Positions 12,629 through 25,500 of a DNA stretch of 64,000 nt are shown here, in pieces. The stretch covers positions 38,440,001 to 38,504,000 of the forward strand of contig OX485804.1 of assembly GCA_950295325.1 (NCBI GenBank), read 5' to 3'. The notes beneath the pieces were generated by a model that worked only from the letters and a program-made list of their open reading frames with translations, was not told where the DNA came from and made no database searches. Each line of letters starts with the position of its first letter. Position 1 is the stretch's first letter. Both the position numbers and the translations under genes were made by a program. This DNA comes from Polytrichum commune. Lineage: Eukaryota > Streptophyta > Polytrichopsida > Polytrichales > Polytrichaceae.

Positions 12629-13581
12629 GAGCCTCACTAAACTATGTGTACACTATTATGGTTCTTTGTCACATGGGAAAGAAATTTTAGTTTTCTTAGA
12701 ACAAAGATTATGTCAAGCTTTTTACATATCCTTAACATTTTTTAAACAAGTAATCAAGTAAGTATGTATATTGAGGATGATCTCCATGTTTGGCAGATTT
12801 CTTTTTGAACTTCCTAATAACCTACAAAATCTCCTTACGACTCTTTTTGACATTCCTTTATGACGAATATTGAAGCACTGAAAGGTGTGGGGAACCCTTA
12901 TGTGAGGAAGGGGAGATAAGTCCTAGATGATTAGCAAATCCAAATTGAGACTATAGCGATTTTACTCAAAAAAGTTAGAACTCACGTGAATATTATATTC
13001 GTTATTAAAGTGATGATTCTCTTTCTTAAAATAAATGATCATACAAGTTTCCCCTAGTTATATTGACTATTGAGCCTATAATGGATTACAAGTTGCTATG
13101 TACATAAGGCTTTGCCCGATGGATTAATTTATGATGTAATTTTTGACCTCTCCTCATCCATAGCTCTCTCCCCATGCCTTATCTTAAAAGAGGGAGTTAG
13201 CTTAAAAATTGTAGATAGCTCTATCTAGTTTCTTACATGGATCTCTAGTTAGCCAAATTTAACTCGGTTTCATACACATGGAATCCACGTATCACCTCAC
13301 ATGGAGATGAAGGATTGTGTCTTTGCTCTCAAAGACTCTCACAAGACATTCATCCACAAGACAATCAGTAAGGAACAAACTCATGGGCATAAATCCGACC
13401 GAGAGAGAGTTCTCCTCTAGAAGCATAGCCAACAAATTTGAGCATGTGGTTGAAACTCCTTTAAACATGTCTCTTCTTGGTGTCCATCCTTAGATCCACA
13501 TCAAACAAACATAGGTGTCCATTTGAGATAAGTAACCGAATTAGTCATACAAGGCCGAAGATTTCTTGAAGTAATGACTTT

Positions 13582-13616
13582 TATATATATATGTGTGTGT
13601 GTATGTGTGTGTGTGT
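13582..13616. repeat. TA/TG microsatellite
   Basis: (TA)n runs directly into (TG)n with one interruption. An open frame reading MCVCMCVCV starts in it and is an artefact of the repeat. Confidence 0.85.
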
Positions 13617-13920
13617 AATCTTAACAATGGTGCATTATAATTATTTATCTTTTGTGACAATTTTCATAACACCATTGAAAATATATTACTATCACAACAC
13701 ACCTTGGTCCACATCCACAAGTACACTCACTTACCATGTAATTTTATGTAGTTTTGCTTCTTCTACAACCTATAATGATAAAAACGATATCATCAATTTG
13801 ACGCTTTGTGATAGATAACCAATCATTGCACTGATAAAATGCTAGTAATGACATTTTTCACAACCATGTATAGAGGATGAACAAAAATAACACATCCTCT
13901 TTTTGTACAACCGTGACTAA

Positions 13921-14502
13921 GGGGTTGTTCAAACCATGGATCATAAATCGTCCCAAGGCCTTGTAAAATATGTGATTGGCTATTGAACTCATCCCGGGAT
14001 CACATCGATTCACACAAAGGAAAGTTTGTCAGAGTGACCATGGAGTTCAAGGTCCCCAAAAGGCATATTTTAAGGCCTACATTATCTATTGACATGGTCC
14101 AACAAGTTTTGCAGTGGGAGAGGCATAAAAGGTGCTCTAGTAGGAAAAAACAGGGACCCATGACAGGGACCCATGACAGAGACATATTACTATAATATTT
14201 TTTAAGGATTTTTTTTTGGGGGAAGAGAAGATGAAGACAAGAGAAGACAAAGAATGGTCGTACTTGATTTTTCACCAAAAATGCCCTTTTGGGGCATATA
14301 TTAAAAAAATCAACACATTCACTTTTTGGTGCATGGTCATTCCTCTTGGTCCACATTCAGTTCACATATAGTGAGGGGCATGAAGGCTTTGTCAATTGAT
14401 TCTTTAAGAAATCTGACCATGGAAGCTAGACCATCAAATCGGACAACGGCAAAAAGCCATCTTCCATGATTCGACTTCATGGTCCATAGTGTAAACCAGC
14501 CC
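13921..14502 (+). mobile_element. PIF/Harbinger-like MITE, copy 1
   Basis: A 582-bp element with inverted ends starting GGGGTTGTTCAAACCATGG. The opposite end, read inward from the other side, starts GGGCTGGTTTACACTATGG. It is flanked by TAA on both sides (13918-13920 and 14503-14505). A 3-bp TAA/TTA duplication and G-rich termini are typical of the PIF/Harbinger (Tourist) group. Most of its length matches the reverse complement of 29134-29718. It encodes no transposase. Confidence 0.75.
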
Positions 14503-17240
14503 TAAGAATTTTTTTAAAATGGATTGTGAAAATGAGACCCGATGGCAAGTGGATAAGGAAAGGCTTGAGACTTTTTAAAGTGTATGAGACTTGGGACTTG
14601 CATGTGGGACTTTGTCCTTCAAACTATGGCACCCCAAGTTCCATGAAATGCATTCCTTGGGTCCATTTTTTAATTCGCTTATAGGGCCTATGTTTTCACC
14701 TACATATAAGTGAAATTACACCTACATATAAGTGGCTTACATGGGGCATCGTGTAATTAAAGCGGCCCTAACTTACAAGGCACCTATGGTCCGATAGTTG
14801 GAGGCACAATAAACCTCCTCCCAACGCTTCCTTTATGACCAAAGGTGAAGTACACATTGCCTCGCTAGCGAAAAGTCCTTTCCAATGTAGAGTACCAATA
14901 GGGCTATGAATGCTTTCATAGGCAATTTTGGGGACTTCCATAGCAATTTAAATTAGATGTTTGTGGCTACCTTTGAGAATATTCACCCGTAAAGGATCAA
15001 GGTGTTTTGGAAGAAGTGAGGGCCACTTCACAACAAGCCAAGAGCCGTGACCATGAAATTGTGAGAGCCCAAAAGAAAGTGTCCAAAGGCCATCTCAACA
15101 CACACCTCCAAAATCACGTAGTGCGGTCACGGACCCTCAAGTGTAGTGTGAAGCCATATGTGACCGGGCCCTCAACCAAATGCTATGTCAATGAATTTCT
15201 ATTCATGTGGGTCTTCACACATGATAAAATAGAATAAATCAATGATTGTGAGCGTACAATGTGCCATGGTCTCCCGGTTTTGTGTTAGACCTTCCTCCAA
15301 GAGGTGGGTTTTGAAAATAATCCAAGTGACCATGAAACATGATCCATTTGATGCCATGTAAGAATCCATGTAGACTTTACATCCATCTTGCATTCACATA
15401 CTCCGTTGGTCCCTCAAGCGTAGTGTGAAGTGAACTTGGACCGGCTCCGCGTTTTCCACCAATGGGATTGCTTGAAGTGTGCTGGTCACAGGCTCTCAGT
15501 CTTGTGTGTGCAGTGGCCCTGAGGTTGCTTGAGATGTTGAAACGATTGATGTTTTTGGAAGCCAATTTCCAGACATCGAAGATTTGTTTTATTGTCAAAA
15601 ACCACTAAAAAATGACATCCATATAGTTGGAAGTTACATGTATGCTTGCGTTGTTATATCCATGTCTTGTACTTCCTAGATAGTTATTCTATTTATGTGC
15701 TAATTTGATTATGTGTATCTTTCTGGAAAAACTCTACATTACTTTTAGCAAAAAAAAAAAAAAAAAAAATTAAGTAAAAAAGACAATAGTACGTAACAAC
15801 AATGACCAAATCTACCACATATCAAAAGATAACTAACACTACCGTATTTGTATGTATTTGATTTGTTGATATCCTTCCTTATAGAAAAATTACATGTATT
15901 AGACCAATTATGAAAGTACAATAAGTATGATAACTTAATTAAGACATGGTCTTAGTTGACAATAATGGCTTAAAGAGGGATTACGATATATTCATAGCTA
16001 AATCTGGTGTCAAACCAACTTAAAAAGTAACCTCCGAATTGCATACCACTTCAAGCTTTCTATGTTGGATGAATGAGAGCTATTTTCATGTACAATAATT
16101 CCCTCTTTCCAAATAACTACAAGCTATTGCTTACACCTACCTTTTTCAACAAGATATTTCCTATTTTTTGGATAGTACATCCTTTAGAGGTTAAATTATC
16201 AAGACTTAGCTTTGGAGTTGGGTGACCACTTTCAGTCAACCCAATTCTAATGCAAAGTCCCAACTTCTTGGTGCAATAGTTGCCACCATGTAGGATATCG
16301 AGACTTAGTAATTAAGACTTAGTGTAAAGCCATTTTGAATGGGACTTTGCTCCATGTTTCGCATTTACATACGATCTTGAGGCTATGATCAAGATCAAGC
16401 ATCCTCATTCACGTCAACACGAGCAGTTGGCGTCATGTCTATCTCTAGGACTCTGCTCTCTACCAATCACATCGCTTGAAGAAAAAGTGGGACTTAGAAC
16501 ATGGGACGTAGTGTAAAGTGGCTCTAAGTTACACATCGTACTCCAAGTCCGATCAAGTTCTAGAGTTGCATCTTTCGAGGATCATTGTCCTCTCTATATG
16601 GTTGCACACAAAGATATCCATAAGATATGTAGCCCTGTTGTAGGCACTTCTAACTTTACAGACAATTCTGGTTATTGGACCATATTGAGAATCGTCTCAT
16701 CCAATCAACAATCACGAATCATGAAGATTTTTATTTCAAATTTTAGAATTTAGAGTTGAGATGCACAAATTAGAAGAAGTCACAATGAAGATTCCATCTA
16801 TTATTAAGTGATCACATACAACCTCCCAATTGTGTCCATCATTGATCCTAAAATTATATCTTTATTATGAGGACATTCTCAATGTTTTCAACTTCAACTT
16901 ATATGTGTATCACGTATCCACGGCCCACTTGAGTTCATTGATATAGTGGCAATCGTACGAATACCTCTGTATCTTTGTACCATAGAGGGTGCTTTATTTC
17001 ATCTTTACTAGTGTTGGAATGTAGTTTCAACATGGACTTCAAAAAGGTCTCAACCAATGTAGGATTGACTTGTGGCAAAACTTGAGTTTTTTTTTGGTCA
17101 AAATAGAGAGCCCTCTATGATAGTCTATTATCTACATCACCCCAATGAGAACCACTTCCAGTGACCTATTTGCATCAATTGCGACTCGAAGTTTGTGGTA
17201 CTCATGTTAGAGGGCCCAGTAAAAGCCCTCCCCCTCACTA
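14503..17240. other. Intergenic, no gene seen
   Basis: Only short unrecognised open frames, plus a poly-A run of about 19 at 15751-15769. Phrases such as 'gtgtaaag' recur near 14490, 15430 and 16510 and may be worn transposon ends, but I could not pair them. Confidence 0.4.
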
Positions 17241-17678
17241 CACCATTTATGGTATTTAGTGTCATGTACACTACTTGCAAAGGGTATAAACTAGATGCCT
17301 AGAGGTCTAGAAGTGTCACATCAACTACTTGTCATCATGACACTATTTGTCAAGATAACTAACTTTTGAAGTGCAAAATTGATCACATTTTGACGATTAC
17401 CATAACATACTGAGGTGTTTGAGATGATCAAGTAATAATGTTCAATTGACTATGAAAAAATGCAAGAAAGTAAGTTGAACGCATTGATGACAACTTCCAC
17501 AAAAACAACGAGGCAAAGAGAAGGCAACACATGAAGATATTCTTGATTATGCAAATGGCAAGTGTCATGTGATTACTTTAATGATCAACCTTGTTGCCTA
17601 CTAGTGTAACCTAGGACATGCCCCATCATAGGGTAAGTGACACTATTAGTCATATTGTACTAAATATCATAAACGGTG
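17241..17678. mobile_element. MITE with TATTTAGTGTCA-type termini, copy A
   Basis: A ~438-bp segment bounded by CACCATTTATGGTATTTAGT and, inverted, CACCGTTTATGATATTTAGT. TA lies directly outside both ends, compatible with a TA target duplication. It is non-coding. Related termini occur at 18621-18978, 19141-19685 and 34994-35317. Confidence 0.65.
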
Positions 17679-18349
17679 TAAACTAATTGAGGGTCTACGA
17701 TGCTTCACTCCCAAGATAAATAAACCTAAAAATACAAAATCTTCAAGCTTTAATCAATTCTCAAGGTTTTCATCATAAACGTATTATGGTAGACAAATCC
17801 ATTTTCAATAACCCCCCACCCCCCAACTTTATACACAGAGTCCCCCAAAGCTGTGAAGTTCCACACATGTACCCGTTAGTCACATTCGGCGTGATGGAAA
17901 AAACAAGTTAAGAGAGCACGAATTTGGGTGCCTTGAAAAGGGCACTAAATATAATTAGGTTTTCATCTCCCATGAAATAGGTTGACCTATGTTGTGAATA
18001 TGGGTTGGGAGAGAAACTTGCCTTTCAAAAATTTATGGTAATATCAAAGCTTGAAAATAAATTGTGATTTTTATTTTTGTTTTCTGGTTCAATGTTGTGA
18101 AATCGATTTCCAAATATGTGAAAAATCACTCCATTATCACACATGTGCTACACTCATGTGAAATTGTTTACATGTAATAGAAATGGGTATGGCTACCCCA
18201 GAGAGGGTTCACACCCGTGGGTATCTTTTGCTAACATTGTGGTTAATTATTAGTGTATTTACACATGGTCCATGGTTAATTTAACTCAACTATTAACTTG
18301 CCATGCATGGCCTAAGTTATCTCATAGAAATAAGGGTGAGTTTCCATGT

Positions 18350-18610
18350 AGGGTGCTCGCCCACTAGATTCTAGATAATAGTGGGTTGAAGGTTTTTCAC
18401 ATGTAGGTAAGCACGAGCCACCAGCCAACCATATTTTGGTTGTCTACTAGAATATGGAGGGTTGTGGACACGGACTGCTAGACTTCCATGCGCCTTTAAA
18501 GCACCTTTTAACCTACAAGAACTGGTCACCGAATGATTAAAGATTGGTTTTAGGAGGAGGAGGTTTTGACCTAGAGGAGATGGTAAATAGGTGAGCCCGG
18601 ACTTGAGAAG
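18350..18610 (+). repeat. Dispersed repeat, inverted partner at 30820-31110
   Basis: Shares blocks such as CTAGATTCTAGATAA, 'atggagggttgtggacac' (one difference) and 'taggaggaggaggtt' with the reverse complement of 30820-31110. No coding content. Confidence 0.6.
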
Positions 18611-18620
18611 ATGAGAGCAA

Positions 18621-18978
18621 CTACACTAAATATGATATTGGTGTCACCAATTCTAATTGTCTTGCTCAATAATAGTTGTCAACCGCGGTATAGTGTCGCC
18701 AACACTAAATGTTAACCCAACATTATTTATCATTCCTTGTAAATTTTGTTGGGGAGTTATAGATTTATAGTGTTATGATTACCATCACCTTCTAAGCGGT
18801 CTTACATCTACATTTCAATTATCCATGACAAAATTATATTAGAAGTTGTTGACAAGAAAAGGTAGGGTTTTGGCCAATGGATGAACTCATCCGTCATCCA
18901 TGACAATTTTGTTCACTTATTCAAAGAAGTGTCATCCAAAAAGTTACCATATGACACTATATACCATGTTTAGTGTAG
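18621..18978. mobile_element. MITE with CTACACTAAA termini, copy C
   Basis: A ~358-bp segment between CTACACTAAATATGATATT and, inverted, CTACACTAAACATGGTATA. The termini resemble those of the elements at 17241, 19141 and 34994. Non-coding; no clear target duplication. Confidence 0.6.
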
Positions 18979-19140
18979 TTGGCACATACGAACCCAACCC
19001 CACCAAATTTCATCTACATTTGGGCGAGCTTGTCCTTATTTCCACTAAAATATGGTGGGCAAGTGGCCTACATCGAAACTCACCCTGAGCTAACCACACC
19101 TGTAATGCCTAACTTAAATGATAACTTACCACATGCATAC

Positions 19141-19685
19141 TAACACCGTTTGCGGTATTTAGTGTCACATGCACAATAGTTTCACTTTCCCTATTTTGAG
19201 GCGTATCCTAGGTTATGTTGATGATTAACAACTTCACCATAAGTGTCACCTCATGACACTTGGCATTCTAATATATTACTAATATCTTGGCATGAATATG
19301 TTCAATAGTGTTACGAGGTGCATGCCTATGCTACACAATGATATACAAGTTGACTAAAATGTACAAAATGACACTTGCCATTAGTTAGTATGCTAAAAAA
19401 TATCTTCCTCTTGCCTACTAAAATGTAAACACATGACACTTGCCATTAGTACGTGTAGAAATATCTTCCCCTTGCATGCTAAAACACAAGACTATCATCT
19501 TAAGTATCTCAATGTGCTACTCTAAATATCACAATGTAGATTTAATTTCACTCAAAAAGAAGTTACTTGTGTTGACGAATGGAATCATTTGACAAATAGT
19601 GGGCATGACACTTTGAAACCTCCAGGGATCTTGTTTAGGCCCTTTGCAAATAGTGTACGTGACACTAAATATCATAAAGAAAGTA
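19141..19685. mobile_element. MITE with TATTTAGTGTCA-type termini, copy B
   Basis: The left end contains GCGGTATTTAGTGTCAC and the right end, inverted, contains ATGATATTTAGTGTCAC. The interior repeats the phrase 'atgacacttgccattagt' twice near 19370 and 19440. The outermost bases are worn, so the boundaries are approximate. Confidence 0.5.
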
Positions 19686-19990
19686 CTTTGGTTAACTAAA
19701 ACCCTTAAACCTTGGTAGTGACTTACTAGTCACTTGCAACTTGCCAATGGACCATGTGCAAAACCATGGAGATGACCAACACTTAACTTATGACAAGCAA
19801 GAGAGAAGAAGAGGGAGAAAAAGAGAATAAAACTTGATCAATTGAACCTCAACAAGCCTTTGGAGTGATTAGTCATATTGAAGTCGATCGAGAATACAAT
19901 CAAAGAGAAATGAGAGGAGAAAGCATGGCAATGGCTATGGCGGTGTCTTAAACTCTCCAGTTAGGAAGTTCGATAAGCTTATAAGTTAGG

Positions 19991-20012
19991 AACCCTAAAC
20001 CCTAAACCCTAG
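19991..20012 (+). repeat. Short interstitial telomere-like tract
   Basis: About three units of the plant telomere heptamer AAACCCT in the run AACCCTAAACCCTAAACCC. Far too short for a telomere. It may be a chance tract or a promoter 'telo box' remnant. Confidence 0.6.
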
Positions 20013-20143
20013 GCACGATGGCTCTAAGGACTCCAAACTTGACAAAACTCTCCTGCGTAATTTGCCGAGGAGTGCAAGGTTCGATAAATCAAGGCAATTT
20101 ACTATATAGAAGGCCTTGGATAAATTCTACCTAGACGGTGTAA

Positions 20144-20148
20144 CTTGG
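20144..20148. other. Target site duplication, left (CTTGG)
   Basis: CTTGG directly precedes the 5' LTR and is repeated directly after the 3' LTR at 29130-29134. A 5-bp duplication is the size expected of Ty3/gypsy integrase. Confidence 0.9.
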
Positions 20149-20849
20149 TGTGAGCCCAAAAGGGTGCCCACATTTAGTCTTAGACCCTTGAAACGTTAGT
20201 TGATGCACTTTGAAGTAGCATGTTACTTCACAAAAATATAAAAAGAGTGAAATGTTAGTCTTAGAAGTACCATGTTGTAAGAGGCTAGGATGTGAGTTGT
20301 TATTGTGTTTTTACCTTCGGAAGGATTTGAGTGAATGAGGATAGGTAAGGAGAACTTGGATTGAGTAGTTAGTGAGTAGGCTAGTACAAATGGATGGAGA
20401 CAACCAAAGTGACTCAAGAGGCAAGTGCATTCGAATTGGGATGAATGGAGGATCACATGGAGCGCACAAGTGGACCACCTCATCATGGCCACTTAATGGG
20501 GAAGGCCCAAGGAAGAATGCAAGGTGGAGGATAAGCAAATTCTCAAAGCACCAATCAAATCACGAGTTAAGCATCGTGGTTTGAATTAAGTGGTGAGCGA
20601 CGATTTGGGAAAGTAAGGGGAGAAAGTTATGGCGGCGGAAAGCGAAGGAGGCTAAGTTTGGGTTGAAGCATCCCAAGTTTGGTAAAGTGTGGTAGGTAGA
20701 AAGCCAAGGCTAGTTAAATGTTCGAATTAGGATCCTTGTTGATCATTTGAGGGAGGAAGGCTTAGAAGATAGGATTGGCGCCTACTAAGTAGGAGGAAAT
20801 CTCAAGGGCTTATCGTGAGCCTTGAGGGTGCTCACCCCCTCAAGCTTAC

Positions 20850-20856
20850 TATATAA
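20850..20856 (+). promoter_or_regulatory. TATA-like box of the 5' LTR
   Basis: TATATAA lies in the context ACTATATAATCCC and is followed by a CT-rich stretch, a common arrangement at LTR transcription starts. The same box is at 28348-28354 in the 3' LTR. The start site is inferred to lie ~30 bp downstream. Confidence 0.55.
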
Positions 20857-21373
20857 TCCCTCATTCTTCCCTCACTCATCCTCTCTTTCCTTTGTGCTCC
20901 AAGGCACCCCACGAGTTATAAGTGTGGGTGTGGGAAGCCATATTGGAGCACATGTGTGTGCTTAGTTTTTAGTTTGAGAGCCAAGGCTTGTTAGCCTTGA
21001 AGAGGGCTTGACCTCTTGGTAGAATTAGTGTTGACGTGAAGGATTTTAAAGTTAATTCATGATTCCAATTTGTGGTACTTTAAGTTCATGTTTTGAATAC
21101 ACGTGGTTGCAAGTTCCATGTTTAAGAGTTGAGCACTTGATGTTGTGATGAGTGCAAAAATATACTTGTGTGGATTAGTTAGTCTTAGTGAAGTTAGGAA
21201 ATTCTCTCTCCCCCTCTCCTCTCTAGGATTTTAGGATTTTAGGATTAGAGAAGAATTGTGTGATTAGAAAAGGGATTGTTAGTAGAATTAGGGAAATTAG
21301 GTAGGAAGATTAGTTAAGGGCTTGAATAATTAGTGAGGTAGTTGGGGATTACAACTACAAAGTTGTGGGTTCA

Positions 21374-21492
21374 TGAAGGAGCTGGGTTTATGAAGGAGCT
21401 GGGTTTGTTTAGTTAGAAAGTAAAGAGCTGGGTTTATGAAGGAGCTGGGTTTGTTTAGTTAGAAGCTAAGAAGCTGGGTTTATGAAGGAGCT
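21374..21492 (+). repeat. Tandem subrepeat inside the LTR
   Basis: Units built on GAAGGAGCTGGGTTT, alternating with 'gtttagttagaa', recur four to five times. The identical array is at 28872-28990 in the other LTR. Confidence 0.8.
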
Positions 21493-21635
21493 AGTTAAAT
21501 CCAAGACCACTTGAAGGGTGAACCTTGCACTATGGACTCATCCAAGTCCAAATCCAATACCGCGGAGGAATGTGAGCCCAAACCCACTACTCGGACTACG
21601 GACGCTTAAGGGTGGGGGGTTTGGCCTCACATAAT

Positions 21636-21653
21636 TGGTGCGTCTGCCGGGAG
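21636..21653 (+). promoter_or_regulatory. Primer-binding site
   Basis: TGGTGCGTCTGCCGGGAG begins 4 bp after the 5' LTR. The leading TGG pairs with the CCA tail of a tRNA, as expected for minus-strand priming. I did not assign the tRNA. Confidence 0.75.
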
Positions 21654-22542
21654 CGAAGCGGAAGGTAGTTACAAGACTTGGAGGCGACTAGGAGACTTGG
21701 AGGCAACTAGGAAAAATTGGAGACACAAACTTGAGAGAAGGGAAGGAGCACCCGAAACTCGGTAAGTATTCTCTCTTTGGGTTACATTTGAATTCATTGT
21801 ATTTCAACTATTCCTTGGAATGAATTGCATTGTCAATTACGCAAATTCATTTTTGAGGAAGGAGCGCGGCGAAGGTACGTCCTCAACCTTTTTGGGGATT
21901 TGCTAAGAACTTAAAAGGAACCTATAACCGAGTAGCTCATTAAAACATTAGAGGGTAAATTCACCTTAGGACATTGAACTTTGACACTCACCTCGGGATG
22001 AGTCTCAAAGTTTTGGGAGTTGTCATTTCATGCTCTAGATTAAATTAATATTTCACAAAGTTTATGGTGTTGTTACATTGAGTCACGATTGAGGGGAGTG
22101 CTAACTCACAGGGGGATGCGATTGCTCAAGGTATGTTTATTTCTTCAAAGTGAACTCATTAACTAATTAAGGAATGCCTTTTGTACTCGTGATTGTTGTT
22201 ATCCGTTGTAGAGGGTAATTCCCAAATTGTGGATGGTGTGAGAAGTTGAAGGGTGAAGCCTCGACTTTTAACATAATCTACTCGGAAGGTCACCCCCTCA
22301 CAATCGGTATTATGGTGAGTGTTAATTTGCGGGAAGGTGCGGAGGTGATGCTCCGACTTAACCAAAAAATTAACATGAACATGCCTATCCCCTATTGGAA
22401 TTCTTTCACCTAAGTGGGCTTGCAGGTTCTTTTCCTCACCTCCTAAAAAAAAATTATAACCACACCAAGACAAGTGAAAATATTAAGAGGGGAATTGCTA
22501 GGATTATGTGTGGTCAAGTGAGGGTCGATCGATTCTTATGGA
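21654..22542 (+). other. Leader of the retrotransposon
   Basis: About 890 bp between the primer-binding site and the gag start. No open frame of note on the sense strand; presumed untranslated and packaging region. Confidence 0.6.
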
Positions 22543-25500
22543 ATGCAAGGTAGGACTCGCTCACAAAAACCAAGTTTGATAGTAGGACTAGAGAAATCTA
22601 CTCGAAAGAGGCGGTCCTCTAAAATCAGTGATAGATTAGAACAAGATAATGTTAGAATAGAGAGTTGTTTGAACGTCGAACCTAGGACTAGGTCAATTCT
22701 AGACACCTTAGAACTTGGAGCTCAACTTGAAGAGGAGATCACTCCCTCCAAATTGAGTGGTGAAACTTCTTCGGAAAATTACACACTTAGAGAAGAATTC
22801 CCGGTAGAAGTTGATAGGGGATTGTTGAATAGTTCACCGGTCACCATGGCCGAGGAACGGGGGATGGATCCACCACCCATACCCCCAATTCCGCCCATAC
22901 CTCCTATACCTCCAATAGACCCATTGGTTAGGCCAAGAGGCCTACCAATTGTGGTTCCACAAAATTTAGCGGCGATGGATATGCCATCTCATCTCCCTAA
23001 ATTTTATGGGACCAAGGATGAGGACCCCTCTCGGCACATGGAACGGTATATCGAACGGTTGGCTAGCTCCCTCATAACCGACCCGGGTTATTGGTTAGTG
23101 TGGTTTCCTACCACTCTAGAGGGGGAAGCCTATGAATGGTATCGGGATCATGCCGAGGGACATTTTAGGGGATGGGAACAATTACAAAGGGAGTTTCTTA
23201 ACGAATTTAGGCCGGAAGTGGGTCAAAGTACCGCATTAAGGGCATTGTCGTCATTGAAGCAAGGAAGGGAGGAAGAAATTTCGGCTTACATTAGGAGGTT
23301 TGATTTAGTGTGCACTAGATTCGTGGGTACCATGCTCAACGACGACACGCTAAAGCAATTTTTCATTCAAGGGTTTTTTAAGTCCGGAACTATTAGGGGT
23401 GTTCTAGAAAGGAATCCCTTGACCTTGGCGGATGCCAAGCGTGCGGCTAGAGATATTGAAAACTTGGATAAAGATCACGAAAGGCTATGGAGAAGGGAGG
23501 ATGAATTGATCCCACAATTCATCCCCATACGCCCTAGGGTGGTAGCGGTAGAACCCGCTAAGTATGAGAACCAAATTCCATATGCCATTGTGGACACCGG
23601 TCCCCGACCTTTAGCGGTTAGGGAACCGGCACCTCTTTTGGCACTACCGGCCCCTAGAACGGATCCACACTTGGAGGAGGTTGAGAGAAGACTAGGTGCT
23701 AGCCAACTAGGATTCCAAGAGGCTATGATAAAACAAATGCAAAGCCTCACGGATCAAATGTCATTAATGATCCGGAGTCAACAACCGGGGCCTCCACCCC
23801 CGGTTGAGTCGGGTAGGCATTCTTCCGGATTATGGTGTGTCCAATGTGGCCAACCGGGCCACACGCGTCAATTTTGTAGAAGTGGACAAAACCGTGACCA
23901 AAGAGGAAACGGTAACCCACCTCAACAAAATCAACGAGGTCAAGCGCCACCTCACTATGGAAATGGAAGCAATAGAGGACCACAACCTAGAGGGCAAGGT
24001 GGCCAAAATTTAGAGAAGAAGGAATTTCATCCCTTTTGTGGAAGGTGGCACGCTCAAGGACAATGTTGGTCCGAAGGTCAAGAGTTTAATTGTAGCAATT
24101 GTGGAGGAAGTCATCCCTCGGATACGTGTCGCCAACCGGACAAAATAATTAATGTCCCTTACCCGGTGGCTAATCCACAACAACAAGCAAGGGATAATAT
24201 GCGAGGTGCTAGGCCACAAGGAGTACCGGCCAATGAACTTAGGCCACCTAACTTATACTATGACCATAGTAATGCTAGGCAAACTTTTCATCCACCGGCG
24301 GGCTTGCAAACTACAACCGGTTACATTCCAATACAAAATAGACAAGGAGTTCCACCTAATGGTAGTAACGGGAGACAAGCGCCTCCAACGGATCCGGGAC
24401 CATCTAACTCCCAAGATGTTAGGTTCATGGATGGAGTGTTGGAGGCCACATGTGATGACATGCTTCCTCTCCCAACGAGAATTGGAGAGGAGCAAAGTCA
24501 ATGGCCTCCTCACACCAATGCTATTACATATGAGTTAGTGAAGGGTAAGGGTGTGGTTGAAGAAGCACCTGCACTAGCGGTAACTACTAGGGCTAGGAGA
24601 GGGGATGCCTCGTTGGAGGTAGGAATAGGAGAGCAAGGAAATTACTCTTCGGATGAAGAGATTAATCTCTACGAGTTGGATAGGGTAGCTAGAAGAGCTA
24701 CTAAGGATGTGGAGAGGGAAAATATAATTTTACAAGATAGGGAGAGGACTAATGCGGTACATGACTTGGATAATAGCGATGTGGGTGAATGGGAAGGACC
24801 GGGGGTTCCCGTAGACGAATTCGACGTAGTGGGTAATTCTAAGGTGGAAAGATCTACCGGGTACGACTTGTGGGCGGACCTTAGTACACTCAAGGCGGAT
24901 ATTACTTTCGGCCAACTATTGGAAATTTCACCCACGGCAAGGAAAACATTAAAGGAGGGAATGCCGGTACACAAGAGGATGAGGAAGATGAAAGCTAAAA
25001 TAGCCGCTAGGATCCAATCACAAGGTGGAAGAGACGTGAAAGCTATAGAAATAGAAGTTGTTATAGTAGATAAGGTGGTTCCTAATGTGCTAGTCGACGG
25101 AGGGAGTAGTCTAAATATACTACCGGAGGATACTATGAAAAAATTGGGACTTGGACTCACGGGGCCTTCACCTTTGGTCATAAATATGGCAAATCAAAGT
25201 TCGACTACGCCTTTGGGGATGATCAAGGATTGTAGAATGACTACGGGAGGTGAGGAGTACTTGGTCACCTTCCATGTCATTAAAATGCACTCCAACAAGG
25301 ACACCTTCCCCATTTTGCTAGGAAGGCCTTGGTTGCGGATGGCGAATGCTATGGTCAATTGGGGTGGACCTAAACCATCCATCACTTATGGTCCGGAGGG
25401 TAATAGGGTCATAGTGTCCATTGGTTCATTAGAAGGATGGATGAAGAAGGAGATGTATTTGCCATTGGAGAAGGAAATTGATGACTTAAACGAGAATGAG

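Larger units (their letters stand above)
11885..13920. other. Intergenic, no gene seen
   Basis: AT-rich sequence downstream of the SEP-like gene, with two short AT/GT microsatellites and no recognised coding sequence. Parts of 13140-13560 are weakly similar to 8100-8490, but the copies are too diverged to delimit by eye. Confidence 0.4.
20149..21631 (+). repeat. 5' LTR (1483 bp)
   Basis: Begins TGTGAGCCC and ends GGCCTCACA. It matches 27647-29129 at a constant offset of 7498 bp. It contains a TATA-like box near base 702 of the LTR and a short internal tandem repeat at 21374-21492. Confidence 0.95.

Noticed and set aside
19991-20012. Telomere or chromosome-end signal
   Set aside because: Only about three heptamer units within ordinary repeat-rich DNA; too short to mean a telomere or fusion site.
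20223-20492. Repeated 89-, 75- and 70-codon frames in both LTRs (also at 27721-28082)
   Set aside because: They are identical because the LTRs are identical. They overlap one another on both strands and have no known domain.
24669-25181. 170-codon open frame on the minus strand opposite gag-pol
   Set aside because: It lies antisense within the intact polyprotein gene, has no recognisable domain, and is explained as a shadow of the sense codons.
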